From Phlyctochytrium arcticum (taxonomy: Eukaryota > Chytridiomycota > Chytridiomycetes > Chytridiales > Chytridiaceae), in assembly GCA_025602905.1 (NCBI GenBank), contig JAHLKI010000033.1:124001-188000 (forward strand): 64,000 nt of DNA. Direction: 5' to 3'. The position numbers were made by a program, and so were the translations under genes. Position 1 is the stretch's first letter; each line of letters begins with the position of its first letter. Of the stretch, positions 20,640 to 30,662 are shown piece by piece. The notes beneath the pieces are model-generated. The model saw nothing but the letters and a program-made list of their open reading frames with translations. It was not told the origin of the DNA and made no database searches.

Positions 20640-21218
20640 GCATTGATACATGTGTTAGTAGGTTGGAGTGAATTCTTGAGTCTGTTCTTGAGTAGCTTAT
20701 TCAGACGAATCTCGACTTTGCAAACCAGATTTTTGTCTCAGTGGTCATGTAGCAGTCGGCAACTAGTAAATCTATTGATGATGTTCTGGAAGCAACTACA
20801 TACATGGCTCTGGGTGTCAAGCAGGGTGTCTCATTGACCCTTGGTTACTTGTTCCCCCGCAATTCTCCCAGACTTTGCCGATCTCACTCCTCAGCTTTTT
20901 GAAGGTTGAATTCAGGACAAATTGGAACATGGAGAATACCGTAAGAGAGCTTTCTTTGCGTATAGCTCTTATTTTAGTTACAGCTCGCAATAGGGTCAGT
21001 GCTCAAACTGCAAATGGAATTGCGAAGAATGTCGGCTGTCAGATCGCAGCAGTTGGAATTTCTCATCACGCGCGGATCTGACAGATATAAGGTTCCCAAA
21101 GTTTCCAGATGTTTCGCACTATATATATAAAGGGGGGGGGGGGGGGGGCGGGTCCCCGGCCTCCTCTTGCAACTTTGTCAGAAACCTATACCCTACAAAT
21201 CAAGTTTAATACCCAAAC
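20640..21218 (+). promoter_or_regulatory. Duplicated upstream region and core promoter of dehydrogenase locus A
   Basis: From about 20640 the sequence matches, in the same orientation relative to the gene, the upstream region of locus E (26803-27290, opposite strand). The landmarks are TGCATTGATACATGTGTT, ATTCTCCCAGACTT, AACTGCAAATGGAATT and GGATCTGACA. The core promoter is TATATATATAAAG at 21121-21133, followed by an unbroken G run of about 17-18 and CGGGTCCCCGGCC. The same TATA-G-run-GGCC layout precedes loci E and F. Confidence 0.65.
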
Positions 21219-22343
21219 ATGCCTGCAACCACTACTCCCAAAACGATGAAGGAAGTCTTTGTCCTGGACAAGGAGCTACGAACAGAGATCAGTGACAGTC
21301 CCATCCCGTAAGTCTCTTTGCAAATGATTCAAATCTGTATTCTGTCCTAATTATTCAAATTATTCAAAGTCAACCTGGCGACGATGATGTCTTGGTTCGC
21401 GTAATTACCGCGTCCAGCAACCCCAAAGACTGGAAGTAGATTCTCTATTCTCTGGGTGATGGAGAACTCAACACGGGAGACGATGTTGCCGGTTACATTC
21501 ACGCTGTCGGCAAGAATGTCACAGAGTTCAAGGTTGGCGACCGAGTTGCTGCATTCCACGTTATGGGTGACCCTCATGGCGCATATGCCGAGTATGCCAT
21601 TGCCCCTGCTTCCACCACATTCCATATCCCTGAGAAGACTTCCTTTGAGGAGGCCTGCACTTTGCCTTTGGCTGCCATGACTGCCGCCATCGGTTTATAC
21701 CAAGACCTGGCCTTGCCTTTGCCATGGCACCCGCGCAAGGATACGGACCCAGAAATCCCATTGATCATTTACGGGGGATCCACCGCTGTCGGTGCGTTTG
21801 CCCTCAAGCTGGCTAAACTCTCCAACATTCATCCCGTCATTACCGTTGCTGGCAAGGGCCAAGCGTACGTTGAATCTCTCAAGGCCGCCGATCACATCGT
21901 CAACTACCGCGATACCAAGGATGTCACAGCAGCAATCAAAGAGGCTCTGGGTGGCAAGTCATGCCTCGATGCGCTCGATGCCGTCAGTATTGAGGAATCC
22001 TACAATAACACCACACGGGCACTCTCACCTTCAGGCCACGTTTCAACTGTCCTACCCATGCCCGAACCACCGACGGGAATTATATACCATCATGGTGTGG
22101 TCGGCAACGTACACACAAAAAGGCGTATGGTCGCGAGCTCAAGAAGGGGAAACCCGAAATCGTGACGTTGACTTTGGGTTCATTATGTATCGCTACTTTG
22201 GTTTCCTGCTGCAGCAGGGACGGTTCAGTGGACACCGTCAGAAAGTCCTGGGCGGTTTGAACAAGGTTGAGGAAGGCCTGAAGCTCTTACGGGACAACAA
22301 GGTCAGCGCCGAGAAGTTAGTGTACCGTGTAGCAAAGGAGTAA
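21219..22343 (+). pseudogene. Medium-chain dehydrogenase-like, locus A (pseudogene)
   Basis: Exon 1 (21219-21307, MPATTTPKTMKEVFVLDKEL) splices to exon 2 after TTCAAAG. Exon 2 soon meets TAG at 21437-21439, where paralogues have tyrosine (KDWKY). The frame then stays open through the GroES-like part and the Rossmann motif YGGSTAVGAFALKLAKLS to about 22115. Near 22110-22165 the frame shifts; a 4-nt loss before GTGACGTTGAC is apparent against the paralogues. The final segment (FGFLLQQGRFSGHRQKVLGG) is in another frame. The remaining sequence is very close to loci E and F, so inactivation is recent. Parent family: zinc-type alcohol dehydrogenase/quinone-reductase-like MDR proteins. Confidence 0.85.
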
Positions 22344-22567
22344 AGACGATATTTGCATACCACTACTGTAAAATAGCAATCGTATCATATTTTCATTATT
22401 CAAACTTCTTCGTGACTCCTGAGCATTGCCTAACCATTCGGACTGCGCATTCGCGCAAGTTGGTGCACGTTCTCACGCAGAAGAAATGGGCAAATATTCT
22501 GATGTTCATTTAAATATGTACATAATACAATGTTTGAACAAGGCCCCTCCTTGACGCGTTCAAGCCT

Positions 22568-23687
22568 CTACTCTTTTGCTACCCGATACACGACTTTCTG
22601 TGCACTGATTTTGTCTGCCTGCATCAATTTCAGGCCCTCCTCGACTTTGTCTAACCCTCCCATCATTTTAACAGGATGCCCACTGATCCTACCCTGAGCC
22701 AGTAAATACCCAAGATATCGGTAAAAAATATGACCAAAGTCGATCGCATCCCCGCACTCCGGAAGACCAGGCATGAAAGTCGACGGATCGCGCTTGTGCA
22801 CATTTCCGACCATGGTGATAATATGATGGATGCCCGACGGTGGCGGTGGGACTGGCAGCAGGGTGCTTACTTTTCCATCGGGGGAGAGGGCTGCGCAGGT
22901 TGCTTTAAAGGTGTCCTCATAGCTGACCGTGTCCAACCCGTAAAAGCACTTTTTGCCTCCCAAAGCCGATTTTAGCGCCCCAGTAACGTCTTTGGTCTCG
23001 CGATAGCTGATAATGTGGTCTGCCGCTTTGAGTGACTCGACAAATTCCTGACCTTTGCCGCAAACGGTGATGAGCGGGTGAATGTTGGATAGTTTGGCTA
23101 GCTTGAGAGCAAATCCGCCAACGGCGGTGGACCCTCCGTACATGATAAACGGAATCTCTGGGTCAGAATCCTTGCGTGGGCGCCACGGCGTGGGTAAGCC
23201 CAAGTTCTGGTACATGGCAAGGGCGGCAGTCATCGCTGCCAACGGAAATGTGCAGCCTCCTCAAAGGACGTCTTGGGCGGAATGAAAAACGTTGTGTTGG
23301 ACTCGGCGATGGCATACTCGGCATATGCGCCATGGGGGTTGCCCATCACATGGAAGGCAGCAACCCGATCGCCAGGCTTGAATTCGTAAACGTTTTTTCC
23401 CACTGCGTGAACGTAGCCAGCTATGTCGTCTCCCGTGTTTTGATTACCGCAGTGGCCAAAGACTGCGATGTATTTCCAGTCTTTCGGGTTGGAGGAGGCT
23501 GTGATGACTCGAATGAGGATTTGGTCGTCCGTTGTTTGTCTGTTGATGGTATGTTGTGCATCAGTCAGACATTTAGAAATACAGATCTGGACACAACTTA
23601 CGGGATAGGCGTGTCGCGGATTTCGGTGCGCAGCGTCTTGTCCATGACAAAGACCTCCTTCTGAGTCTTACCCGCCGTGCCGGACAT
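22568..23687 (-). pseudogene. Medium-chain dehydrogenase-like, locus B (single frameshift)
   Basis: Exon 1 is 23602-23687 (MSGTAGKTQKEVFVMDKTL) and exon 2 is 22568-23539. Within exon 2 the frame breaks at about 23255. The neighbour reads SFEEAATFPMSCMTAA, while here GAGGCTGCACATTTCC lacks one base. Everything else is intact, including the Rossmann motif YGGSTAVGGFALKLAKLS and the C terminus RVAKE. With one indel only, this could be a very young pseudogene, a polymorphism or a sequencing error. It pairs with the adjacent intact locus at 24117-25236 in sequence (KRDPSTFMPGLPECG) and in its promoter. Confidence 0.75.
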
Positions 23688-24116
23688 GATTGAAATGTAG
23701 TGTGGTGAGTATCTGTAAAGTTGCTGCTTGCTCCGACACTGGAGTAACGAAGAAGAAGTTTGACGCAAGATTAATTTAAAGTGCTAGTTTGACTCCTGAC
23801 TAAAGAGGTTTGTGAATAAAAGGTGATACTGACAGTATGCAACCAATCAGGGTTGCAAGGTACCCCTTTGGCCGGTTCTTATTCTTACGGCTTTGGCAGT
23901 ATCAGCAATATGCCCTCGTTTCCCTGAGAGTTTACTCTGCCATGCTCAGGAGACGCTAAACTACTCTACTTAGACTGCGCATTTTCGCAGGTTGAATGAC
24001 TCGATCGACGGAGTTCTACTCGTTCTAACGTGTATGCAAAGCGAATGAATACCCTTTTTTGGAATTTATTGATAACATATTTACATGATACAACGTATGT
24101 AGAAGGTGTACAAGGT
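23688..24116 (-). promoter_or_regulatory. Upstream region of locus B with CCAAT-type repeat
   Basis: The segment GACAGTATGCAACCAATCAGGGTTGCAAGG near 23830 is repeated upstream of the next locus at about 25355 (GACAGTATGCGACCAATAGGGGTTG). It includes a CCAAT box and is absent from loci A, E and F, so the B-type genes have their own promoter class. Confidence 0.5.
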
Positions 24117-25236
24117 TTACTCTTTAGCTATCAGGTACATAAGTTTTGATGCACTCAATTTACCTGCCTGCATCAACTTCATGCCTTCCTCCACCTTGTC
24201 TAGCCCGCCCATGACTTTATAAGGATGGCCACTGATCCTGCTTTGCGCCAGCAAATACCCAATGTATCTGTAAAAAATATACCCAAAGTCAATCGCGTTC
24301 CCGCATTCCGGAATACCAGGGAGGAAAGTCGACGGATCACGCTTGTGGACATTTCCAACCATGCTAATTATGTGATTGATGCCCGGAGGGGCCGGTGGAG
24401 TTGGTAGGAGAGTGATCACTTTTCCATTGGGGGAGAGGGCTGCGCAGGCTGCTTTGAAGGTGTCCGGAAAGCTCACCGTGTCAAACGCGTGAAAGCATTT
24501 TTTGTCGCCCAAGGCCGATTTTAGCGCCGCAGCAACGTCTTTGGTCTCGCGATACTTGATAATGTGGTCTGCCGCTTTGGTGGATTCGACAAATGGTTGG
24601 CCTTTACTGCAGACGGTGATGAGCGGATGAATGTTGGATAACTTGGCGAGCTTGAGAGCAAACCCGCCCACGCCGCTTGACCCTCCGTAGATGATGAAGG
24701 GGAGCTCAGGGTCGGAGTCTTTGCGCGGGCGCCACGGCGTCGGTAAATCCAAGTCCTGGTACATGGCAACGGCGGCAGTCATACACGACATCGGAAATGT
24801 GGCGGCCTCCTCAAAGGACGTCTTGGGCGAGATGAAAAACGTGGTGTTTGACTCCGCAATGGCATACTCGGCATATGCGCCATGTGGGGTGCCCATAACA
24901 TGGAAGGCGCACACCCGATCGCCGGGCTTGAATTCGTACACGTTTTTCCCCACTGCGTGAATGTATCCGGCCATGTCGTCCCCCGCGCCTTGATAACCGG
25001 CACGGCCAAAAGATGCAACGTATTTCCAATCTAATGGGTTGGAGGAGGCTGCAACGACTCGGATGACGACTTGATCGTCTGACGGTTGCCTATTGGCGGT
25101 AACTTTCTCATCAGGCAGGTATCGAGCAAACAGATCTGGAGACAACTTACGGGATGGGCGTCTCGCGGATTTCGGTGTGCAGCGTCTTGTCCATGACAAA
25201 GAGCTCCTTCTGGGTCTTAACCGACGTGTCGGCCAT
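24117..25236 (-). CDS. Medium-chain dehydrogenase/reductase (zinc-type ADH-like), locus D
   Basis: Exons 25151-25236 and 24117-25089 give an intact 352-residue protein; the intron is GTAAGTTG..CCAATAG. It has the GroES-like N-terminal half (SSNPLDWKY, GKNVYEFKPGDRVCAFH) and the Rossmann half (YGGSSGVGGFALKLAKLS, about residues 175-195). Family members are NADPH-dependent quinone or enone reductases or fungal cipB-like dehydrogenases. The cysteine ligands of a structural zinc lobe are not seen, so a zinc-free reductase is more likely than a true alcohol dehydrogenase. It replaces the Leu/Ala run of its neighbours with FPMSCMTAA. The substrate is unknown. It is one of two intact members in the cluster. 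Confidence 0.8.
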
Positions 25237-25339
25237 GATTGAAATGTAATGTGTAGTTAGATGTTGGAAAATGATACTTTCGCCGACTCCAGAATAAATG
25301 GTGAAGGACGAATGTGAGTTTGACTTGGAGAGGTTCGTG

Positions 25340-25480
25340 AATATAAGGTGTTATTGACAGTATGCGACCAATAGGGGTTGTAGGATCCCCGTTTGACCAA
25401 CACTTATACTTGATATTTTTGTGGTGATGCGACTAATTGGGGTCTTAAAGCCCCCATTTGACCAAGCTCCAGTTCTACGA
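25340..25480 (-). promoter_or_regulatory. Duplicated CCAAT/G-C dyad element upstream of locus D
   Basis: ATGCGACCAATAGGGGTTGTAGGATCCCCGTTTGACCA at about 25362 recurs in diverged form at about 25425 (ATGCGACTAATTGGGGTC, then a CCCCCATTTGACCA tail). Each copy has a GGGG..CCCC dyad ending in TTTGACCA. The same element in one copy precedes locus B. Confidence 0.5.
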
Positions 25481-25694
25481 GGCTCGGGAGACCAGAAGAA
25501 ATCCTCAAAGTTACCTTTATGGCGTGAGACAATGATTGTTTAGCCAATGATGTGGGAAAATTGCCCAGTCAGGGATAACACTTGCTCAGAATTGAAGACA
25601 TGTGGATTAAGGGGTGCAGAGATTACCATCCCTGTCAGTAAATGAAAATATGATACAGTTGTTATTTTACAGTGCTAGTATGTATATGTCGTTT

Positions 25695-26802
25695 CTACTC
25701 CTTAGCTACGCGATACACCAACTTCTCGGCGCTGACCTTGTTATCATATAGGAGCTTCAGACCTTCCCCAACCTTGTCCAAGCCACCCAGGACCTTTTGA
25801 GGGTGTCCACTGAACCGTCCCTGCTGCAATAGGAAACCAAAGTAGCGGTAAAAGATAAACCCAAAGTCAACGTCACGACCAACTTCGGGCTTTTCCCAAT
25901 TTTTCGAGTTTGCGATTATCTTGCCACTTGTGCACGTTCCCGACCACACCATGATGGTATGTAATGCCCGTCGGTGGCTCGGGCATGGGTAGGACAGTTG
26001 AAATGTGGCCTGAAGGTGAGAGTGTCCGTGTGGTGTTATTGTAGGATTCCTCAATACTGACGGCATCGAGCGCCCAGCGCTGTCTTGATTGCTGCTGTAA
26101 CGTCCTTGGTTTCGCGGTAGTTGATAATATGATCGGCGGCCTTGAGCGATTCGACGTACGCTTGGCCCTTGCCAGCGGCGATGATGACGGGATGGATGTT
26201 GGAGAGTTTGGCCAGCTTGAGAGCAAATGCACCAACCGCGGTGGATCCTCCGTAGATGATCAGTGGGATTTCTGGGTCCGTGTCCTTGCGCGGGTGCCAT
26301 GGCAGAGGCAAGTCCAGCTCTTGCTATAATGCAATGGCAGCAGTCATGGCAGCCAAAGGCAAAGTGCAGGCCTCCTCAAAGGAAGTCTTTTCCGGGATAT
26401 GGAATGTGGTGGAAGCAGGGGCAATGGCATACTCGGCATACGCGCCGTGAGGGTCACCCATAACGTGGAATGCAGCAACTCGGTCGCCTGGCTTGAATTC
26501 GTAAACGTTCTTGCCAACGGCATGGACGTAACCGGCAAGATCGTCACCCTGTGTTGAGTTCATCAGCCATAGAAGTGACGATCCATTTCCAGTCTTTGGG
26601 GTTGCTGGACGTAGTAATCACGCGAACCAAGACTTCATCGTCGGCAGGTTGACTTGAACAAACAGGATGATTAGAACAAAATACAGCTTTGGAGCATTTG
26701 CCAAGAAACTTACGGGATGGGGCTGTCACGAATCTCTGTTCGCAACGTCCTGTCCAGGACAAACACCTCCTTCATGGTTTTGGGGGTAGCGGTCGCAGGC
26801 AT
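25695..26802 (-). pseudogene. Medium-chain dehydrogenase-like, locus E (pseudogene)
   Basis: Exon 1 is 26714-26802 and exon 2 begins at 26652. Several lesions break exon 2. An extra base near 26535 (AACACAGGGTGACGAT) shifts frame. A TAG at 26324-26326 replaces a tyrosine codon (MTAAIAL-stop-QEL). A deletion of about 20 nt near 26070 joins ALG directly to the ALDAV segment. A further frame change lies near 25900. The residual sequence is closest to loci A and F. The 3' end (YRVAKE, stop at 25695) is preserved. Confidence 0.85.
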
Positions 26803-26829
26803 ATTTTGGTATTAGACCTGAATTCGCAG

Positions 26830-26945
26830 GGTATTGGTTCTGACAAAGTTGCCGAGGGAGGCCGGGGGGGCCGACCCCCTTTTATAGTGCTAGTGCGAAA
26901 TATCTGGAAATCTTATGATATTTATTTGTCAGATCCTCTCAGTCA
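26830..26945 (-). promoter_or_regulatory. Core promoter of locus E (TATA, G/C palindrome)
   Basis: Reading the minus strand: AGGATCTGACAAATAAATA, then GCACTATAAAAGGGGGTCGG and CCCCCCCGGCC. TATAAAAG is followed at once by a GGGGGTCGGCCCCC dyad. Locus F has the same layout with a compensating change (GGGGGACGGTCCCCC). Confidence 0.6.
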
Positions 26946-27339
26946 GATGAGGAATGAAAATTGCCACGATCTGACAACCGCCATCTTCGGAATTCCATTT
27001 GCAGTTTGAACATTGACCTTATATTGAGAACTATAACTAAAGTAAGAGCTATACGTAAAGGAAGAGCAGCAGCTCTCTTGCGGTATTCTTCGAGTCCAGA
27101 TTTGTCGGGAAATCCAACATTCAAAAGGCGGAGGTCTGGGCCGGAATCCGTGCTAGATCCGCTAGATCCGCGAAGTCTGGGAGAATCGCGTGGGTACTGT
27201 AGATCGAAGTGACCCCGACCACCAAGGCACAATTTTGGCACTACATCATAACTTTGAATTTTCAGGTTTTACCAGTTGAGGTGCCAATCAACACATGTAT
27301 CAATGCATTATGCCATTATCCTCTGGCATATGTGGCGAC

Positions 27340-27450
27340 GGTCATGGACTTGGGACGGCGGTAATGAAGAAATGGCTAAGTACTATGAGAGGAGGGGGCA
27401 TCCCCGACGCGGACCCTGTCATCTACGCCGACATCCTAGAGGTTGCATGA
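27340..27450 (+). pseudogene. Decayed copy of the Crinkler-like N-terminal domain
   Basis: GTCATGGACTTGGGACGGCGGTAATGAAGAA and GGCATCCCCGACGCGGACC..ATCTACGCCGACA align base by base with the Crinkler-like ORF at 30118-30225. Indels destroy the frame. Together with similarity between 27045-27200 and 29540-29650 this marks a second copy of the whole block that lies upstream of locus F. Confidence 0.6.
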
Positions 27451-27702
27451 TTTGGGATCATGTGAACGATAGTTTCCATTCTTCCTGCATTCACGTTAGA
27501 AGGGATGGAGAGTGGGCGACTTCCGTCCACATTTCGCAATCCAAGTGATTCCGCTTCTTCCCGTCTCCTGAGCATTGCAAAGTCAAACCTTGGTCGATGA
27601 AGGGCACACTCTCAATACGTTCAGTGTAAACATCGGTCAAATGGGCCTGATTGAGATGTAATGTGATGAGATGTTGTAAGTTGCTACTTTGGCATCACGC
27701 AT

Positions 27703-27831
27703 AAGACTCAGAAGGACCCCTTTGTACACTTTCTACCGATACTTTGGGTATTTACTGGCGCAATGCCAGCAATTGATGCAGGCAGACAAAAATCAGTGTA
27801 AAGAATTATTTATCGGGTAGCAAAAGAGTAA
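27703..27831 (+). pseudogene. Internally deleted relic of a B/D-type dehydrogenase
   Basis: AAGACTCAGAAGGACCCCTTTGT matches the exon-1 segment KTQKEVFV of locus B. It is followed at once by TTCTACCGATACTTTGGGTATTTACTGGCGCAA (FYRYFGYLLAQ), then TTGATGCAGGCAGACAAAAATCAGTG and ATCGGGTAGCAAAAGAGTAA, the last codons of the gene. About 1 kb of the middle is missing. The 3' flank GGCTTGACGCGTCA also matches locus B. It lies on the opposite strand from B, D, E and F. Confidence 0.75.
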
Positions 27832-28188
27832 AGGCTTGACGCGTCAGGGAAAAATCTTGCACATATCTCTGCATCATGTATAAACGTTCTTAGTAAACAC
27901 CACAAAAATGGACCCTGACGGGAATGGTCATGAGAGTGCCGCTTCCGACCTCCTGAATGCATAACCAATCAGATACTATGTGACTGCGTGACTGCTCGGA
28001 CAATGCAGCACTGTACTCACAGGAATTGAGCAAGTTTCCCACATCATGGCTATCTCACAGTATGTATTCCATAGATATGCTTCCGGTATGTAGAGGGAGC
28101 TATGAGGTGAGGAGACGGAAAGAAGTTTGTATAATGAAGATATGATACAATTGTTATTTTACTGTGGAACTATGTATGTACGTTGTCC
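27832..28188. other. Spacer between the dehydrogenase relic and locus F
   Basis: No gene is visible. The start continues the 3' flank shared with locus B and then diverges. Confidence 0.4.
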
Positions 28189-29314
28189 CTAGTCCTTTGC
28201 TACACGGTACACCAACTTTTCGGCGCTGACCTTGTCGTCCCGTAAGAGCTTCAGACCTTCCTCAACCTTGTCCAAACCGCCCAGGACTTTTTGAGGGTGT
28301 CCACTGAACCTTCCTTGCTGCAGGAGGAAACCAAAGTAGCGGTACATGATGAACCCAAAGTCAAGGTCACGACCGATTTCAGGCTTTCCATCCTTGAGCT
28401 TGCGACCATGATTCTTCTTGTGCACGTTGCCGACCATGGTGAGCAGGGATGTGATGCCCGCTGGTGGCTCAGGCACGGGTAGGACAGTTGTAATCTTTCC
28501 TTTAGGTGAGAGCGCCCCCGTGGTGTTCTTAAAAGTCTCCTCCATACTAACGGCATCGAGCGCATGGAGGCATTGCTTGCCACCCAGAGCGGCTTTGATT
28601 GCTGCGGTAACGTCTTTGGTATCGCGGTAGTTGATGATGTGGTCGGCCGCCTTGAGCGATTCAACGAAAGGTTGACCCTTGCCAGCAACGGTGATGACGG
28701 GATGAATGTTGGAAAGCTTGGCCAGCTTGAGAGCGAATGCTCCGACAGCGGTTGATCCTCCGTAAATGACCAATGGGATTTCTGGGTCAGTGTCCTTGCG
28801 CGGGTGCCATGGTAAGGGCAAGTACAGTTCTTGGTATAAAGCGATGGCAGCAGTCATGGCAGCCAAAGGTAAAGTGCAGGCCTCCTCAAAGGAAGTCTTT
28901 TCCGGGATATAGAATGTGGTGGAAGCAGGGGCAATGGCATACTCGGCATACGCGCCGTGAGGGTCACCCATAACGTGGAATGCAGCAACTCGGTCGCCAA
29001 CCTTGAACTCTGTGACATTCTTCCCGACAGCGTGAATGTAACCGGCAACATCGTCTCCCGTGTTGAGATCTCCAGCGGTTCCAAAGAGGACAATGTATTT
29101 CCAGTCTTTGGGGTTGCTTGACGCGGTAATCACGCGAACCAAGACATCATCGTCAGCAGGTTGACTTGAATGATCGAGATGATTAGGACAGAATACAGCT
29201 TGGAATCATTTGCCAAGAGACTTACGGAATGGGACTGTCGCGGATCTCTGTTCGCAGCTCCTTGTCCAGGACAAAGACTTCCTTCATCGTTTTGGGAGTA
29301 GTGGTTGCAGGCAT
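28189..29314 (-). CDS. Medium-chain dehydrogenase/reductase (zinc-type ADH-like), locus F
   Basis: Exons 29226-29314 and 28189-29164 give an intact 354-residue protein. It starts MPATTTPKTMKEVFVLDKEL and has SSNPKDWKYIVLFG, the GroES-like DRVAAFHVMGDPHGAYAEY segment and the Rossmann motif YGGSTAVGAFALKLAKLSN near residue 180. The C terminus is KLVYRVAKD. It is the functional sister of pseudogenes A and E. An NAD(P)H-dependent reductase acting on a small carbonyl or quinone compound is inferred from the family; the substrate cannot be read from sequence. The TATA promoter at 29401-29412 on the minus strand is shared with A and E. Confidence 0.82.
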
Positions 29315-29359
29315 GTTTGGGTACTTGGCGTGAATGAGTTTGACTCGAACGTACGGTAT

Positions 29360-29460
29360 TGGGATCAGATGAAATTGCCGAGGGAGGGCCGGGGGACCGT
29401 CCCCCTTTTATAGTTTTACAGCACCGAAATTTTGGGAACCTTCATTTGTCAGATCCGCGT
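29360..29460 (-). promoter_or_regulatory. Core promoter of locus F (TATA, G/C palindrome)
   Basis: Minus-strand order: GGATCTGACAAATGAAGG, then AACTATAAAAGGGGGACGGTCCCCC, then GGCCCTCCCTCGGCAA. TATAAAAG abuts a perfect GGGGGACGGTCCCCC dyad. The GGATCTGACA box recurs upstream of A and E. Confidence 0.6.
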
Positions 29461-30004
29461 GTGATGAGAAATACAAGCATCTTCGACATTCCATTCAGTC
29501 CATTCACTGGTTGAACATTTGTCTTGAAGACTAATTTATTACTAATGGAAGAGCAGCTCTCTAGCGGCACTGTCCAAGGTTGGTTTGTGGTAAGAACTCA
29601 GTCTCAAGTGGCAGACAGCTGGACCGGAATGCGTAGCCAGATCGGCATGAATGTGGTCAAGAACTTGCGAGAGTGTACTCGATGAAGAGTTGGGCATTAT
29701 TTTCCATGGAGTCATTCCACTCGATAGGCACATAAAAAAATCGTTGCATCTGACGGCATTCCCTCCATCGGACTCGACGATTACGTGAGAGTGGCGCAGC
29801 GACGATGTGACATGGAGGGCGGTTCGAGGGAGGGTAGTGAGGGTGGTCAATTGCGGGTAAACCGGCTCCGTATATATACCACTTGCGAGACACCTACGAG
29901 ACACCCAGAGCTATGTATGTATATCACAAGGGCGTAGGGACTTCATTGCTTCCCTGCACATAGCCAATTGGCTTTACCAAGTTGTCAGCACCTACATCTC
30001 CGAC

Positions 30005-30322
30005 ATGACCAACGAGAGGTCCAAGACAAAATTTTGGTACTACTTGGCTGATGCGAGCGGGGACATCTTTCCAGGCACGAGGATGACCGGGTCTCGTCTT
30101 GTCGATGAAGCAACTGTCACGGACTTGCGACAGGCGGTAAAGAAGAGATGCCTGAACTCTACGAGCGGCATCCCCGCCATGGACCTTATCATATACGCCA
30201 ACAAAGCAGACGTCGCTGCCAGCATTCCTTTGCCGTCGAATCAGCTAGTAGGATCGCTGCATGATACCGAGAAGGACCCGCTGCTGGTGGTAGTGCCTGA
30301 GGTGCTGCGGGCGAGGTTCTAA
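30005..30322 (+). CDS. Crinkler (CRN)-like N-terminal domain protein
   Basis: A single 105-residue ORF. It has the layout of the ubiquitin-like Crinkler header: a short basic start and WYYLADASGDIF, then VTDLRQAVKKRC, then MDLIIYANKADV. The closing signature is LHDTEKDPLLVVVPE, which matches the DPLLVVVP end of CRN headers known from oomycetes, chytrids and Glomeromycota. In those proteins the header precedes a variable C-terminal domain; here the ORF stops 7 residues after the signature, so no effector C terminus is present in this frame. It may be a header-only remnant or a short stand-alone protein. It sits upstream of dehydrogenase locus F in the opposite direction, and a decayed copy lies at 27340-27450 upstream of locus E. 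Confidence 0.55.
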   Translation: MTNERSKTKFWYYLADASGDIFPGTRMTGSRLVDEATVTDLRQAVKKRCLNSTSGIPAMDLIIYANKADVAASIPLPSNQLVGSLHDTEKDPLLVVVPEVLRARF

Positions 30323-30662
30323 GAGATTCGCATTAGAAGAAGCACTTCCAATGGCTAGTGTCCCCTCGTCGTCGCACATTCCTAGTTAGAGACGCACCCA
30401 ATTCCTTTCCTCGATTGAGTACTTTTAATCTCATTGTAGTGCTGGAAGCGTTTGATGTTCATAGAGCAGGGAAAAGAAGGCCGCCGAGAGGAAAAGTGTT
30501 AATGCTGTGGGGGAGGTCTCGTTAGGGTTAGAGATGGGTCACGTGGCCAGCCAAAGTTGCGATTTTTGGAAATTTTGAGAACTCGGAAATTGGTAAAAGC
30601 ATTTAGAGAAGGGATCACAGGAAGCAACCAGTCTTATAAGGGTGACCTAGGGCCTATTCAAC

